Below are positions 23,083 to 35,380 of a DNA stretch of 64,000 nucleotides, one piece after another. Every line of letters begins with the position of its first letter. Position 1 is the stretch's first letter. The stretch comes from Isoperla grammatica (Eukaryota; Arthropoda; Insecta; Plecoptera; Perlodidae), in NCBI GenBank assembly GCA_945910005.1, contig CAMDTW010000216.1, positions 1 through 64,000 of the forward strand, in the 5' to 3' direction. Made by a program: the position numbers and the translations under genes. Below the pieces are notes generated by a model, which saw only the letters and a program-made list of their open reading frames with translations, was not told where the DNA came from and did not search any database.

Positions 23083-24895
23083 AATCCCGGCCGTATGCAA
23101 GATTCCTCTTAAAACTGGAAGTTTGTGGTAGATAGACTGAAATCAGCCAATTTCTATTTTTTATGCATATTTTAACCAAAAACGACGAAAAAACTCAATT
23201 TATGCATTTTCATTATACTCTTGAAGAATGCAACCTATAATTCTTATTTTTCAACGGAGGGTGTAACTTCTATAGAAGTTATCGAAATGTGACGAAATGG
23301 ACAAATTGTGCTTATTGGAGCCTGAAACGCTCTAAAACAACGATTTGTCAGCTTTGGTTGAAACCCTTAGGAATCCCGGCCGTATGCAAGATTTCTCTTA
23401 AAACTGGAAGTTTGTGGTAGATAGACTGAAATCAGCCAATTTCTATTTTTTATGCATATTTTAACCAAAAACGACGAAAAAACTCAATTTATGCATTTTT
23501 ATTATACTCTTGAAGAATGCAACCTATAATTCTTATTTTTCGACGGAGGGTGTAACTTCTATAGAAGTTATCGAAATGTGACAAAATGGACAAATTGTGC
23601 TAATTGGAGCCTGAAACGCTCTAAAACAACGATTTGTCAACTTTGATTGAAACCCTTAGGAATCCCGGCCGTATGCAAGATTCCTCTTAAAACTGGAAGT
23701 TTGTGGTAGATAGACTGAAATCAGCCAATTTCTATTTTTTATGCATATTTTAACCAAAAACGACGAAAAACTCAATTTATGCATTTTCATTTTACTCTTG
23801 AAGAATGCAACCTATAATTCTTATTTTTCGACGGAGGGTGTAACTTCTATAGAAGTTATCGAAATGTGACGAAATGGACAAATTGTGCTTATTGGAGCCT
23901 GAAACGCTCTAAAACAACGATTTGTGCAATTTGGTTGAAACCCTTAGGAATCCCAGCCGTATGCAAGATTCCTCTTAAAACTGGAAGTTTGTGGTACATA
24001 GACTAAAATCAGCCAATTTCTATATTTTATGCATATTTTAACCAAAAACGACGAAAAAACTCAATTTATGCATTTTCATTATACTCTTGAAGAATGCAGC
24101 CTATAATTCTTATTTTTCAACGGAGGGTGTAACTTCTATAGAAGTTATCGAAATGTGACGAAATGGACAAATTGTGCTTATTGGAGCCTAAAACGCTCTA
24201 AAACAACGATTTGTCAACTTTGGTTGAAACCCTTAGGAATCCCGGCCGTATGCAAGATTCCTCTTAAAACTGGAAGTTTGTGGTAGATAGACAGAAATCA
24301 GCCAATTTCTATTTTTTATGCATATTTTAACCAAAAACGACGAAAAAACTCAATTTATGTATTTTCATTATACTCTTGAAGAATGCAACCTATAATTCTT
24401 ATTTTTCGACGGACGGTGTAACTTCTATAGAAGTTATCGAAATGTGACGAAATGGACAAATTGTGCTTATTGGAGCCTAAAACGCTCTAAAACAACGATT
24501 TGTGCAATTTGGTTGAAACCATTAGGAATCCCAGCCGTATGCAAGATTCCTCTTAAAACTGGAAGTTTGTGGTAGATAGACTAAAATCAGCCAATTTCTA
24601 TATTTTATGCATATTTTAACCGAAAACGACGAAAAAACTCAATTTATGCATTTTCATTATACTCTTGAAGAATGCAGCCTATAATTCTTATTTTTCAACG
24701 GATGGTGTAACTTCTATAGAAGTTATCGAAATGTGACGAAATGGACAATTTGTGCTTATTGGAGCCTGAAACGCTCTAAAACAACGATTTGTCAACTTTG
24801 GTTGAAACCCTTAGGAATCCCGGCCGTATGCAAGATTCCTCTTTAAACTGGAAGTTTGTGGTAGATAGACTAAAATCAGCCAATTTCTATATTTT

Positions 24896-25184
24896 ATGCA
24901 TATTTTAACCAAAAACGACCAAAAAACTCAATTAATGCATTTTCATAATACTCTTTCAGAATGCACACTATCATTATTATTTTTCAACGGTTGGTGTAAC
25001 TTCTAAAGTAGTTATCGAAATGTGACGAAATTGACAAATTGTGCTTATTGGAGCCTGAAAAGCTCTAAAACAACGATTTGTCAACTTTGGTTGAAACCCT
25101 TAGGAATCCCAGCCGTATGCAAGATTCCTCTTAAAACTGGAAGTTTGTGGAAGATAGACTGAAATCAGCCAATTTCTATATTTT
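24896..25184 (+). repeat. B-type monomer (B1), unit 87
   Basis: B1 with ACTCAATTAATGC, CACTATCATT, AAATTGACAAATTG and GAAAAGCTCT; partners at 51901 and 63255. Confidence 0.94.
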
Positions 25185-26339
25185 ATGCATATTTTAACCA
25201 AAAACGACGAAAAAACTCAATTTATGCATTTTCATTATTATCTTGAAGATTGCAGCCTATAATTCTTATTTTTCAACGGAGGGTGTAACTTCTATAGAAG
25301 TTATCGAAATGTGACGAAATGGACAAATTGTGCTTATTGGAGCCTGAAACGCACTAAAACAACGATTTGTCAACTTTGGTTGAAACCCTTAGGAATCCCG
25401 GCCGTATGCAAGATTCCTCTTAAAACTCGAAGTTTTTGGTAGATAGACTGAAATCAGCCAATTTCTATTTTTTATGCATATTTTAACCAAAAACGACGAA
25501 AAAACTCAATTTATGCATTTTCATTATACTCTTGAAGAATGCAACCTATAATTCTTATTTTTCGACGGAGGGTGTAACTTCTATAGAAGTTATCGAAATG
25601 TGACGAAATGGACAAATTGTGCTTATTGGAGCCTAAAACGCTCTAAAACAACGATTTGTCAACTTTGGTTGAAACCCTTAGGAATCCCGGCCGTATGCAA
25701 GATTCCTCTTAAAACTGGAAGTTTGTGGTAGATAGACTGAAATCAGCCAATTTCTATTTTTTATGCATATTTTAACAAAAACGACGAAAAAACTCAATTT
25801 ATGCATTTTCATTATACTCTTGAAGAATGCAACCTATAATTCTTATTTTTCGACGGAGGGTGTAACTTCTATAGAAGTTATCGAAATGTGACGAAATGGA
25901 CAAATTGTGCTTATTGGAGCCTGAAACGCTCTTAAACAACGATTTGTGCAATTTGGTTGAAACCCTTAGGAATCCCAGCCGTATGCAAGATTCCTCTAAA
26001 AACTGGAAGTTTGTGGTAGACAGACTAAAATCAGCTAATTTCTATATTTTATGCATATTTTAACCAAAAACGACGAAAAAACTCAATTTATGCATTTTCA
26101 TTATACTCTTGAAGAATGCAGCCTATAATTCTTATTTTTCAACGGAGGGTGTAACTTCTATAGAAGTTATCGAAATGTGACGAAATGGACAATTTGTGCT
26201 TATTGGAGCCTGAAACGCTCTAAAACAACGATTTGTCAACTTTGGTTGAAACCCTTAGGAATCCCGGCCGTATGCAAGATTCCTCTTAAAACTGGAAGTT
26301 TGTGGTAGATAGACTAAAATCAGCCAATTTCTATATTTT

Positions 26340-26628
26340 ATGCATATTTTAACCAAAAACGACCAAAAAACTCAATTTATGCATTTTCATATAACTCTTT
26401 CAGAATGCACACTAACATTATTATTTTTCAACGGTTGGTGTAACTTCTAAAGTAGTTATCAAAATGTGACGAAATGGACAAATAGTGCTTATTGGAGCCT
26501 GAAACGCTCTAAAACAACGATTTGTCAACTTTGGTTTAAACCCTTAGGAATCCCGGCCGTATGCAAGATTGCTCTTAAAACTGGAAGTTTGTGGTAGATA
26601 GACTGAAATCAGCCAATTTCTATTTTTT
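26340..26628 (+). repeat. B-type monomer (B2), unit 92
   Basis: B2 with AAATAGTGC, GGTTTAAACCC and GATTGCTC; partner at 53345, and the proximal half is shared with 33029 and 60034. Confidence 0.94.
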
Positions 26629-28652
26629 ATGCATATTTTAACCAAAAACGACGAAAAAACTCAATTTATGCATTTTGATTATACTCTTGAAGAATGCAAC
26701 CTATAATTCTTATTTTTCGACGGAGGGTGTAACTTCTATAGAAGTTATCGAAATGTGACGAAATGGACAAATTGTGCTTATTGGAGCCTGAAACGCTCTA
26801 AAACAACGATTTGTGCAATTTGGTTGAAACCCTTAGGAATCCCAGCCGTATGCAAGATTCGTCTTAAAACTGGAAGTTTGTGGTAGATAGACTAAAATCA
26901 GCCAATTTCTATATTTTATGCATATTTTAACCAAAAACGACGAAAAAACTCAATTTATGCATTTTCATTATACTCTTGAAGAATGCAGCCTATAATTCTT
27001 ATTTTTCAAAGGAGGGTGTAACTTCTATAGAAGTTATCGAAATGTGACGCAATGGACAAATTGTGCTTAATGGAGCCTGAAACGCTCTAAAACAACGATT
27101 TGTCAACTTTGGTTGAAACCCTTAGGAATCCCGGCCGTATGCAAGATTTCTCTTAAAACTGGAAGTTTGTGGTAGATAGACTGAAATCAGCCAATTTCTT
27201 TTTTTTTATGCATATTTTAACCAAAAACGACGAAAAAACTCAATTTATGCATTTTCATTATACTCTTGAAGAATGCAACCTATAATTCTTATTTTTCGAC
27301 GGAGTGTGAAACTTCTATAGAAGTTATCGAAATGTGACGAAATGGAAAAATTGTGCTTATTGGAGCCTTAAACGCTCTAAAACAACGATTTGTGCAATTT
27401 GGTTGAAACCCTTAGGAATCCCAGCCGTATGCAAGATTCCTCTTAAAACTGGAAGTTTGTGGTACATAGACTAAAATCAGCCAATTTCTATATTTTATGC
27501 ATATTTTTACCAAAAACGACGAAAAAACTCAATTTATGCATTTTCATTATACTCTTGAAAAATGCAACCTATAATTCTTATTTTTCGACGGAGGGTGTAA
27601 CTTCTATAGAAGTTATCGAAATGTGACGAAATGGGCAAAATGTGCTTATTGGAGCCTGAAACGCTCTAAAACAACGATTTGTGCAATTTGGTTGAAACCC
27701 TTAGGAATCCCAGCCGTATGCAAGATTCCTCTTAAAACTGGAAGTTTGTGGTAGATAGACTAAAATCAGCCAATTTCTATATTTTATGCATATTTTAACC
27801 AAAAACGACGAAAAAACTCAATTTTTGCATTTTCATTATACTCTTGAAGAATGCAGCCTATAATTCTTATTTTTCAACGGAGGGTGTAACTTCTATAGAA
27901 GTTATCGAAATGTGACGAAATGGACAATTTGTGCTTATTGGAGCCTGAAACGCTCTAAAACAACGATTTGTCAACTTTGGTTGAAACCCTTAGGAATCCC
28001 AGCCGTATGCAAGATTCCTCTTAAAACTGGAAGTTTGTGGTAGATAGACTGAAATCAGCCAATTTCTATATTTTATGCATATTTTAACCAAAAACGACGA
28101 AAAAACTCAATTTATGCATTTTCATTATACTCTTGAAGAATGCAGCCTATAATTCTTATTTTTCAACGGAGGGTGTAACTTCTATAGAAGTTATCGAAAT
28201 GTGACGAAATGGACAAATGGAGCTTATTGGAGCCTTAAACGCTCTAAAACAACGATTTGTCAACTTTGGTTGAAACCCTTAGGAATCCCAGCCGTATGCA
28301 AGATTCCTCTTAAAACTGGAAGTTTGTGGTAGATAGACTGAAATCAGCCAATTTCTATTTTTTATGCATATTTTAACCAAAAACGACGAAAAAACGCAAT
28401 TTATGCATTTTCATTATACTCTTGAAGAATGCAGCCTATAATTCTTATTTTTCAACGGAGGGTGTAACTTCTATAGAAGTAATCGAAATGTGACGAAATG
28501 GACAAATTGTGCTTATTGGAGCCTGAAACGCTCTAAAACAACGATTTGTCAACTTTGGTTGAAACACTTAGGAATCCCAGCTGTATGCAAGATTCCTCTT
28601 AAAACTCGAAGTTTGTGGTAGATAGACTGAAATCAGCCAATTTCTATATTTT

Positions 28653-28941
28653 ATCCATATTTAAACCAAAAACGCAAAAAAAACTCAATTTATGCATTTT
28701 CATAATACTCTTTCAGAATGCATACTAACATTATTATTTTTCAACGGTTGGTGTAACTTCTATAGAAGTTATCGAAATGTGACGAAATGGACAAATTTTG
28801 CTTATTGGAGCCTAAAACGCTCTAAAACAACGATTTGTCAACTTTGGTTGAAACCCTTAGGAATCCCGGCCGTATGCAAGATTCCTCTTAAAACTGGAAG
28901 TTTGTGGTAGATAGACTGAAATCAGCCAATTTCTATTTTTT
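28653..28941 (+). repeat. Chimeric B/A monomer, unit 100
   Basis: It starts as B1 (CATAATACTCTTTCAG, GGTTGGTGTAAC) but then reads CTTCTATAGAAGTTATCG, the A-type sequence, so the palindrome is present in a B context. It also has private changes at its start (TTATCCATATTTAAACC, AACGCAAAAAAAACTC) and GCATACTAAC. Partner at 55658. Confidence 0.94.
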
Positions 28942-29850
28942 ATGCATATTTTAACCAAAAACGACGAAAAAACTCAATTTATGCATTTTCATTATACTCT
29001 TGAAGAATGCAACCTATAATTCTTATTTTTCAACGGAGGGTGTAACTTCTATAGAAGTTATCGAAATGTAACGAAATGGACAATTTGTGCTTATTGGAGC
29101 CTGAAACGCTCTAAAACAACGATTTGTGCAATTTAGTTGAAACCCTTAGGAATCCCAGCCGTATGCAAGATTCCTCTTAAAACTGGAAGTTTGTGGTAGA
29201 TAGACTAAAATCAGCCAATTTCTATATTTTATGCATATTTTAACCAAAAACGACGAAAAAACTCAATGTATGCATTTTCATTATACTCTTGAAGAATGCA
29301 GCCTATAATTCTTATTTTTCAACGGAGGGTGTAACTTCTATAGAAGTTATCGAAATGTGACGAAATGGACAATTTGTGCTTATTGGAGCCTGAAACGCTC
29401 TAAAACAACGATTTGTCAACTTTGGTTGAAACCCTTAGGAATCCCGGCCGTATGCAAGATTCCTCTTAAAACTGGAAGTTTGTGGTAGATAGACTAAAAT
29501 CAGCCAATTTCTATATTTTATGCATATTTTAACCAAAAACGACGAAAAAACTCAATTTATGCATTTTCATTACACTCTTGAAGAATGCAACCTATAATTC
29601 TTATTTTTCGACGGAGGGTGTAACTTCTATATAAGTTATCGAAATGTAACGAAGTGGACAAATTGTGCTTATTGGAGCCTGAAACGCTCTAAAACAACGA
29701 TTTGTGCAATTTGGTTGAAATCCTTAGGCTCTAAAACAACGATTTGTCAACTTTGGTTGAAACCCTTAGGAATTCCGGCCGTATGCAAGATTCCTCTTAA
29801 AACTGGAAGTTTGTGGTAGATAGACTGAAATCAGCCAATTTCTATATTTT
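28942..29850 (+). repeat. Connector between HOR copies 2 and 3, monomers 101-103
   Basis: Monomer starts: 28942, 29231, 29520. The first carries GTGCAATTTAGTTG, a marker also found at 33029 and 55947. The second has the private change ACTCAATGTATGC. The third is a 331-bp unit with the 42-bp duplication, CATTACACTC, and CTATATAAG, which breaks the palindrome. The same three units occur at 55947-56855. Confidence 0.92.
29729..29770 (+). repeat. 42-bp internal duplication in monomer 103
   Basis: Same join as at 23041, with GAAATCCTTAGG before it and GGAATTCC after it, two substitutions private to this unit and its 27,005-bp partner. Confidence 0.95.
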
Positions 29851-31584
29851 ATGCATATTTTAACCAAAAACGACGAAAAAACTCAATTTATGCATTTTCA
29901 TTATACTCTTGAAGAATGCAACCTATAATTCTTATTTTTCAACGGAGGGTGTAACTTCTATAGAAGTTATCGAAATGTGACGAAATGGACAAATTGTGCT
30001 TATTGGAGCCTGAAACGCTCTAAAACAACGATTTGTCAGCTTTGGTTGAAACCCTTAGGAATCCCGGCCGTATGCAAGATTTCTCTTAAAACTGGAAGTT
30101 TGTGGTAGATAGACTGAAATCAGCCAATTTCTATTTTTTATGCATATTTTAACCAAAAACGACGAAAAAACTCAATTTATGCATTTTTATTATACTCTTG
30201 AAGAATGCAACCTATAATTCTTATTTTTCGACGGAGGGTGTAACTTCTATTGAAGTTATCGAAATGTGACAAAATGGACAAATTGTGCTAATTGGAGCCT
30301 GAAACGCTCTAAAACAACGATTTGTCAACTTTGATTGAAACCCTTAGGAATCCCGGCCGTATGCAAGATTCCTCTTAAAACTGGAAGTTTGTGGTAGATA
30401 GACTGAAATCAGCCAATTTCTATTTTTTATGCATATTTTAACCAAAAACGACGAAAAAACTCAATTTATGCATTTTCAATTTACTCTTGAAGAATGCAAC
30501 CTATAATTCTTCTTTTTCGACGGAGGGTGTAACTTCTATAGAAGTTATCGAAATGTGACGAAATGGACAAATTGTGCTTATTGGAGCCTGAAACGCTCTA
30601 AAACAACGATTTGTGCAATTTGGTTGAAACCCTTAGGAATCCCAGCCGTATGCAAGATTCCTCTTAAAACTGGAAGTTTGTGGTACATAGACTAAAATCA
30701 GCCAATTTCTATATTTTATGCATATTTTAACCAAAAACGACGAAAAAACTCAATTTATGCATTTTCATTATACTCTTGAAGAATGCAGCCTATAATTCTT
30801 ATTTTTCAACGGAGGGTGTAACTTCTATGGAAGTTATCGAAATGTGACGAAATGGACAAATTGTGCTTATTGGAGCCTAAAACGCTCTAAAACAACGATT
30901 TGTCAACTTTGGTTGAAACCCTTAGGAATCCCGGCCGTATGCAAGATTCCTCTTAAAACTGGAAGTTTGTGGTAGATAGACAGAAATCGGCCAATTTCTA
31001 TTTTTTATGCATATTTTAACCAAAAACGACGAAAAAACTCAATTTATGTATTTTCATTATACTCTTGAAGAATGCAACCTATAATTCTTATTTTTCGACG
31101 GACGGTGTAACTTCTATAGAAGTTATCGAAATGTGACGAAATGGACAAATTGTGCTTATTGGAGCCTAAAACGCTCTAAAACAACGATTTGTGCAATTTG
31201 GTTGAAACCATTAGGAATCCCAGCCGTATGCAAGATTCCTCTTAAAACTGGAAGTTTGTGGTAGATAGACTAAAATCAGCCAATTTCTATATTTTATGCA
31301 TATTTTAACCGAAAACGACGAAAAAACTCAATTTATGCATTTTCATTATACTCTTGAAGAATGCAGCCTATAATTCTTATTTTTCAACGGAGGGTGTAAC
31401 TTCTATAGAAGTTATCGAAATGTAACGAAATGGACAATTTGTGCTTATTGGAGCCTGAAACGCTCTAAAACAACGATTTGTCAACTTTGGTTGAAACCCT
31501 TAGGAATCCCGGCCGTATGCAAGATTCCTCTTTAAACTGGAAGTTTGTGGTAGATAGACTAAAATCAGCCAATTTCTATATTGT

Positions 31585-31873
31585 ATGCATATTTTAACCA
31601 AAAACGACCAAAAAACTCAATTAATGCATTTTTATAATACTCTTTCAGAATGCACACTATCATTATTATTTTTCAACGGTTGGTGTAACTTCTAAAGTAG
31701 TTATCGAAATGTGACGAAATGGACAAATTGTGCTTATTGGAGCCTGAAAAGCTCTAAAACAACGATTTGTCAACTTTGGTTGAAACCCTTAGGAATCCCA
31801 GCCGTATGCAAGATTCCTCTTAAAACTGGAAGTTTGTGGAAGATAGACTGAAATCAGCCAATTTCTATATTTT
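31585..31873 (+). repeat. B-type monomer (B1), unit 110
   Basis: B1 with ACTCAATTAATGC and GCATTTTTATAATAC, preceded by ATTGTATGC; partner at 58590. Confidence 0.94.
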
Positions 31874-33028
31874 ATGCATATTTTAACCAAAAACGACGAA
31901 AAAACTCAATTTATGCATTTTCATTATTCTCTTGAAGAATGCAGCCTATAATTCTTATTTTTCAACGGAGGGTGTAACTTCTATAGAAGTTATCGAAATG
32001 TGACGAAATGGACAAATTGTGCTTATTGGAGCCTGAAACGCACTAAAACAACGATTTGTCAACTTTGGTTGAAACCCTTAGGAATCCCGGCCGTATGCAA
32101 GATTCCTCTTAAAACTCGAAGTTTTTGGTAGATAGACTGAAATCAGCCAATTTCTATTTTGTATGCATATTTTAACCAAAAACGACGAAAAAACTCAATT
32201 TATGCATTTTCATTATACTCTTGAAGAATGCAACCTATAATTCTTATTTTTCGACGGAGGGTGTAACTTCTATAGAAGTTATCGAAATGTGACGAAATGG
32301 ACAAATTCTGCTTATTGGAGCCTAAAACGCTCTAAAACAACGATTTGTCAACTTTGGTTGAAACCCTTAGGAATCCCGGCCGTATGCAAGATTCCTCTTA
32401 AAACTGGAAGTTTGTGGTAGATAGACTGAAATCAGCCAATTTCTATTTTTTATGCATATTTTAACAAAAACGACGAAAAAACTCAATTTATGCATTTTCA
32501 TTATACTCTTGAAGAATGCAACCTATAATTCTTATTTTTCGACGGAGGGTGTAACTTCTATAGAAGTTATCGAAATGTGACGAAATGGACAAATTGTGCT
32601 TATTGGAGCCTGAAACGCTCTAAAACAACGATTTGTGCAATTTGGTTTAAACCCTTAGGAATCCCAGCCGTATGCAAGATTCCTCTAAAAACTGGAAGTT
32701 TGTGGTAGACAGACTAAAATCAGCCAATTTCTATATTTTATGCATATTTTAACCAAAAACGACGAAAAAACTCAATTTATGCATTTTCATTATACTCTTG
32801 AAGAATGCAGCCTATAATTCTTATTTTTCAACGGAGGGTGTAACTTCTATAGAAGTTATCGAAATGTGACGAAATGGACAATTTGTGCTTATTGGAGCCT
32901 GAAACGCTCTAAAACAACGATTTGTCAACTTTGGTTGAAACCCTTAGGAATCCCGGCCGTATGCAAGATTCCTCTTAAAACTGGAAGTTTGTGGTAGATA
33001 GACTAAAATCAGCCAATTTCTATATTTT

Positions 33029-33317
33029 ATGCATATTTTAACCAAAAACGACCAAAAAACTCAATTTATGCATTTTCATATAACTCTTTCAGAATGCACA
33101 CTAACATTATTATTTTTCAACGGTTGGTGTAACTTCTAAAGTAGTTATCAAAATGTGACGAAATGGACAAATAGTGCTTATTGGAGCCTGAAACGCTCTA
33201 AAACAACGATTTGTGCAATTTAGTTGAAACCCTTAGGAATCCCAGCCGTATGCAAGATTCCTCTTAAAACTGGAAGTTTGTGGTAGATAGACTAAAATCA
33301 GCCAATTTCTATATTTT
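33029..33317 (+). repeat. Chimeric B2 / GTGCAATTTAG monomer, unit 115
   Basis: The proximal part is the B2 form with AAATAGTGC, as at 26340. The distal part is GTGCAATTTAGTTG with CAGCCG, as in the A unit at 28942. The switch lies between about 33174 and 33213. This is the point where HOR copy 3 is truncated. Confidence 0.93.
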
Positions 33318-34104
33318 ATGCATATTTTAACCAAAAACGACGAAAAAACTCAATTTATGCATTTTCATTATACTCTTGAAGAATGCAGCCTATAATTCTT
33401 ATTTTTCAACGGAGGGTGTAACTTCTATAGAAGTTATCGAAATGTGACGAAATGGACAATTTGTGCTTATTGGAGCCTGAAACGCTCTAAAACAACGATT
33501 TGTCAACTTTGGTTGAAACCCTTAGGAATCCCGGCCGTATGCAAGATTCCTCTTAAAACTGGAAGTTTGTGGTAGATAGACTAAAATCAGCCAATTTCTA
33601 TATTTTATGCATATTTTAACCAAAAACGACGAAAAAACTCAATTTATGCATTTTCATTATACTCTTGAAGAATGCAACCTATAATTCTTATTTTTCGACG
33701 GAGGGTGTAACTTCTATAGAAGTTATCGAAATGTGACGAAATGGACAAATTGTGCTTATTGGAGCCTGAAACGCTCTAAAACAACGATTTGTGCAATTTG
33801 GTTGAAACCCTTAGGAATCCCAGCCGTATGCAAGATTCCTCTTAAAACTGGAAGTTTGTGGTACATAGACTAAAATCAGCCAATTTCTATATTTTATGCA
33901 TATTTTAACCAAAAACGACGAAAAAACATAATTTATGCATTTTCATTATACTCTTGAAGAATGCAACCTATAATTCTTATTTTTCGACGGAGGGTGTAAC
34001 TTCTATAGAAGTTATCGAAAAGTAACGAAGTGGACAAATTGTGCTTATTGGAGCCTGAAACGCTCTAAAACAACGATTTGTGCAATTTGGTTGAAACCCT
34101 TAGG

Positions 34105-34146
34105 CTCTAAAACAACGATTTGTCAACTTTGGTTGAAACCCTTAGG
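34105..34146 (+). repeat. 42-bp internal duplication in monomer 118
   Basis: Same join as at 23041, but followed by CAGCCG rather than CGGCCG and by GTACATAGAC, so the distal third comes from another subtype. Confidence 0.94.
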
Positions 34147-35092
34147 AATCCCAGCCGTATGCAAGATTCCTCTTAAAACTGGAAGTTTGTGGTACATAGA
34201 CTAAAATCAGCCAATTTCTATATTTTATGCATATTTTAACCAAAAACGACGAAAAAACTCAATTTATGCATTTTCATTATACTCTTGAAGAATGCAGCCT
34301 ATAATTCATATTTTTCAACGGAGGGTGTAACTTCTATAGAAGTTATCGAAATGTGACAAAATGGACAAATTGTGCTTATTGGAGCCTATAACGCTCTAAA
34401 ACAACGATTTGTCAACTTTGGTTGAAACCCTTAGGAATCCCGGCCGTATGCAAGATTCCTCTTAAAACTGGAAGTTTGTGGTAGATGGACAGAAATCAGC
34501 CAATTTCTATTTTTTATGCATATTTTAACCAAAAACGACGAATAACTCAATTTATGTATTTTCATTATACTCTTGAAGAATGCAACCTATAATTCTTATT
34601 TTTCGACGGAGGGTGTAACTTCTATAGAAGTTATCGAAATGTGACGAAATGGACAAATTGTGCTTATTGGAGCCTAAAACGCTCTAAAACAACGATTTGT
34701 GCAATTTGGTTGAAACCCTTAGGAATCCCAGCCGTATGCAAGATTCCTCTTAAAACTGGAAGTTTGTGGTAGATAGACTAAAATCAGCCAATTTCTATAT
34801 TTTATGCATATTTTAACCAAAAACGACGAAAAAACTCAATTTATGCATTTTCATTATACTCTTGAAGAATGCAGCCTATAATTCTTATTTTTCAACGGAG
34901 GGTGTAACTTCTATAGAAGTTATCGAAATGTGACGAAATGGACAATTTGTGCTTATTGGAGCCTGAAACGCTCTAAAACAACGATTTGTCAACTTTGGTT
35001 GAAACCCTTAGGAATCCCGGCCGTATGCAAAATTCCTCTCTAAACTGGAAGTTTGTGGTAGATAGACTAAAATCAGCCAATTTCTATATTTT

Positions 35093-35380
35093 ATGCATAT
35101 TTTAACCAAAAACGACCAAAAAACTCAATTTATGCATTTTCATAATACTCGTTCAGAATGCACACTAACATTAATATTTTTCAACGGTTGGTGTAACTTC
35201 TAAAGTAGTTATCGAAATGTGACGAAATGGACAAATTGGCTTATTGGAGCCTGAAACGCTCTAAAACAACGATTTGTCAACTTTGGTTGAAACCCTTAGG
35301 AATCCCAGCCGTATGCAAGATTCCTCTTAAAACTGGAAGTTTGTGGTAGATAGACTGAAATCAGCCAATTTCTATATTTT
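35093..35380 (+). repeat. B-type monomer (B1), unit 122
   Basis: B1 with private ACTCGTTCAG, ACATTAATATT and a lost base in AAATTGGCTT (288 bp). Confidence 0.94.

Larger units (their letters stand above)
20517..23162 (+). repeat. Connector between HOR copies 1 and 2, monomers 72-80
   Basis: Monomer starts: 20517, 20806, 21095, 21384, 21673, 21965, 22254, 22543, 22832. The first three follow the unit order seen at 13004-13870. The unit at 20517 carries TAGACGTTATCG, which breaks the palindrome; that marker is also at 1166, 13004 and 47522. The unit at 21673 is 292 bp (CCTACTAAAACG instead of CCTAAAACG). The last unit, 331 bp, holds the 42-bp internal duplication. The whole connector is repeated at 47522-50167, 27,005 bp away. 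Confidence 0.92.
22832..26550 (+). repeat. 23-monomer HOR period, first copy (offset 6688/6689 bp)
   Basis: The 13 units from 22832 to 26340 pair in order with those from 29520 to 33029. The one-base change in offset comes from a lost A in the unit at 23741. The same relation exists between 49837-53.5k and 56525-60.2k, because the whole pair was copied by the 27,005-bp duplication. Confidence 0.9.
23163..28941 (+). repeat. HOR copy 2, monomers 81-100
   Basis: Monomer starts: 23163, 23452, 23741, 24029, 24318, 24607, 24896, 25185, 25474, 25763, 26051, 26340, 26629, 26918, 27208, 27497, 27786, 28075, 28364, 28653. The marker order is that of copy 1, but an extra A2-like unit (25474, with CCTAAAACG and GTCAACTTT) is inserted between the GCACTAAAAC unit and the TTTAACAAAAACG unit. 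The offset to copy 1 therefore moves from about 9003 to 9293 bp. The copy ends in a chimeric B/A unit at 28653 instead of running on to the CATCC unit. Confidence 0.92.
15603..33205 (+). repeat. 17.6-kb segmental duplication, left copy (offset 27,005 bp)
   Basis: All monomer starts from 15603 to 33029 recur exactly 27,005 bp later, including every indel-bearing unit (292 bp, 331 bp, 288 bp and 290 bp). Marker substitutions checked along the way agree. I saw only a few differences, for example CTTCTATAG versus CTTCTGTAG near 45606 and CTTAAAACTGG versus CTTATAACTGG near 46024. The match ends inside the unit at 33029, between CTCTAAAACA and the GTGCAATTT/GTCAACTTT marker. Confidence 0.93.
29851..33317 (+). 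repeat. HOR copy 3 (truncated), monomers 104-115
   Basis: Monomer starts: 29851, 30140, 30429, 30718, 31007, 31296, 31585, 31874, 32163, 32452, 32740, 33029. It follows copy 2 unit for unit at offset 6688/6689, including the extra unit (32163). It stops inside the B2 unit at 33029, whose distal half switches to the GTGCAATTTAGTTG type. Private changes include CTATTGAAG in 30140, CAATTTACTC in 30429, CTATGGAAG in 30718 and TTGTATGCAT before 31585. Confidence 0.92.
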
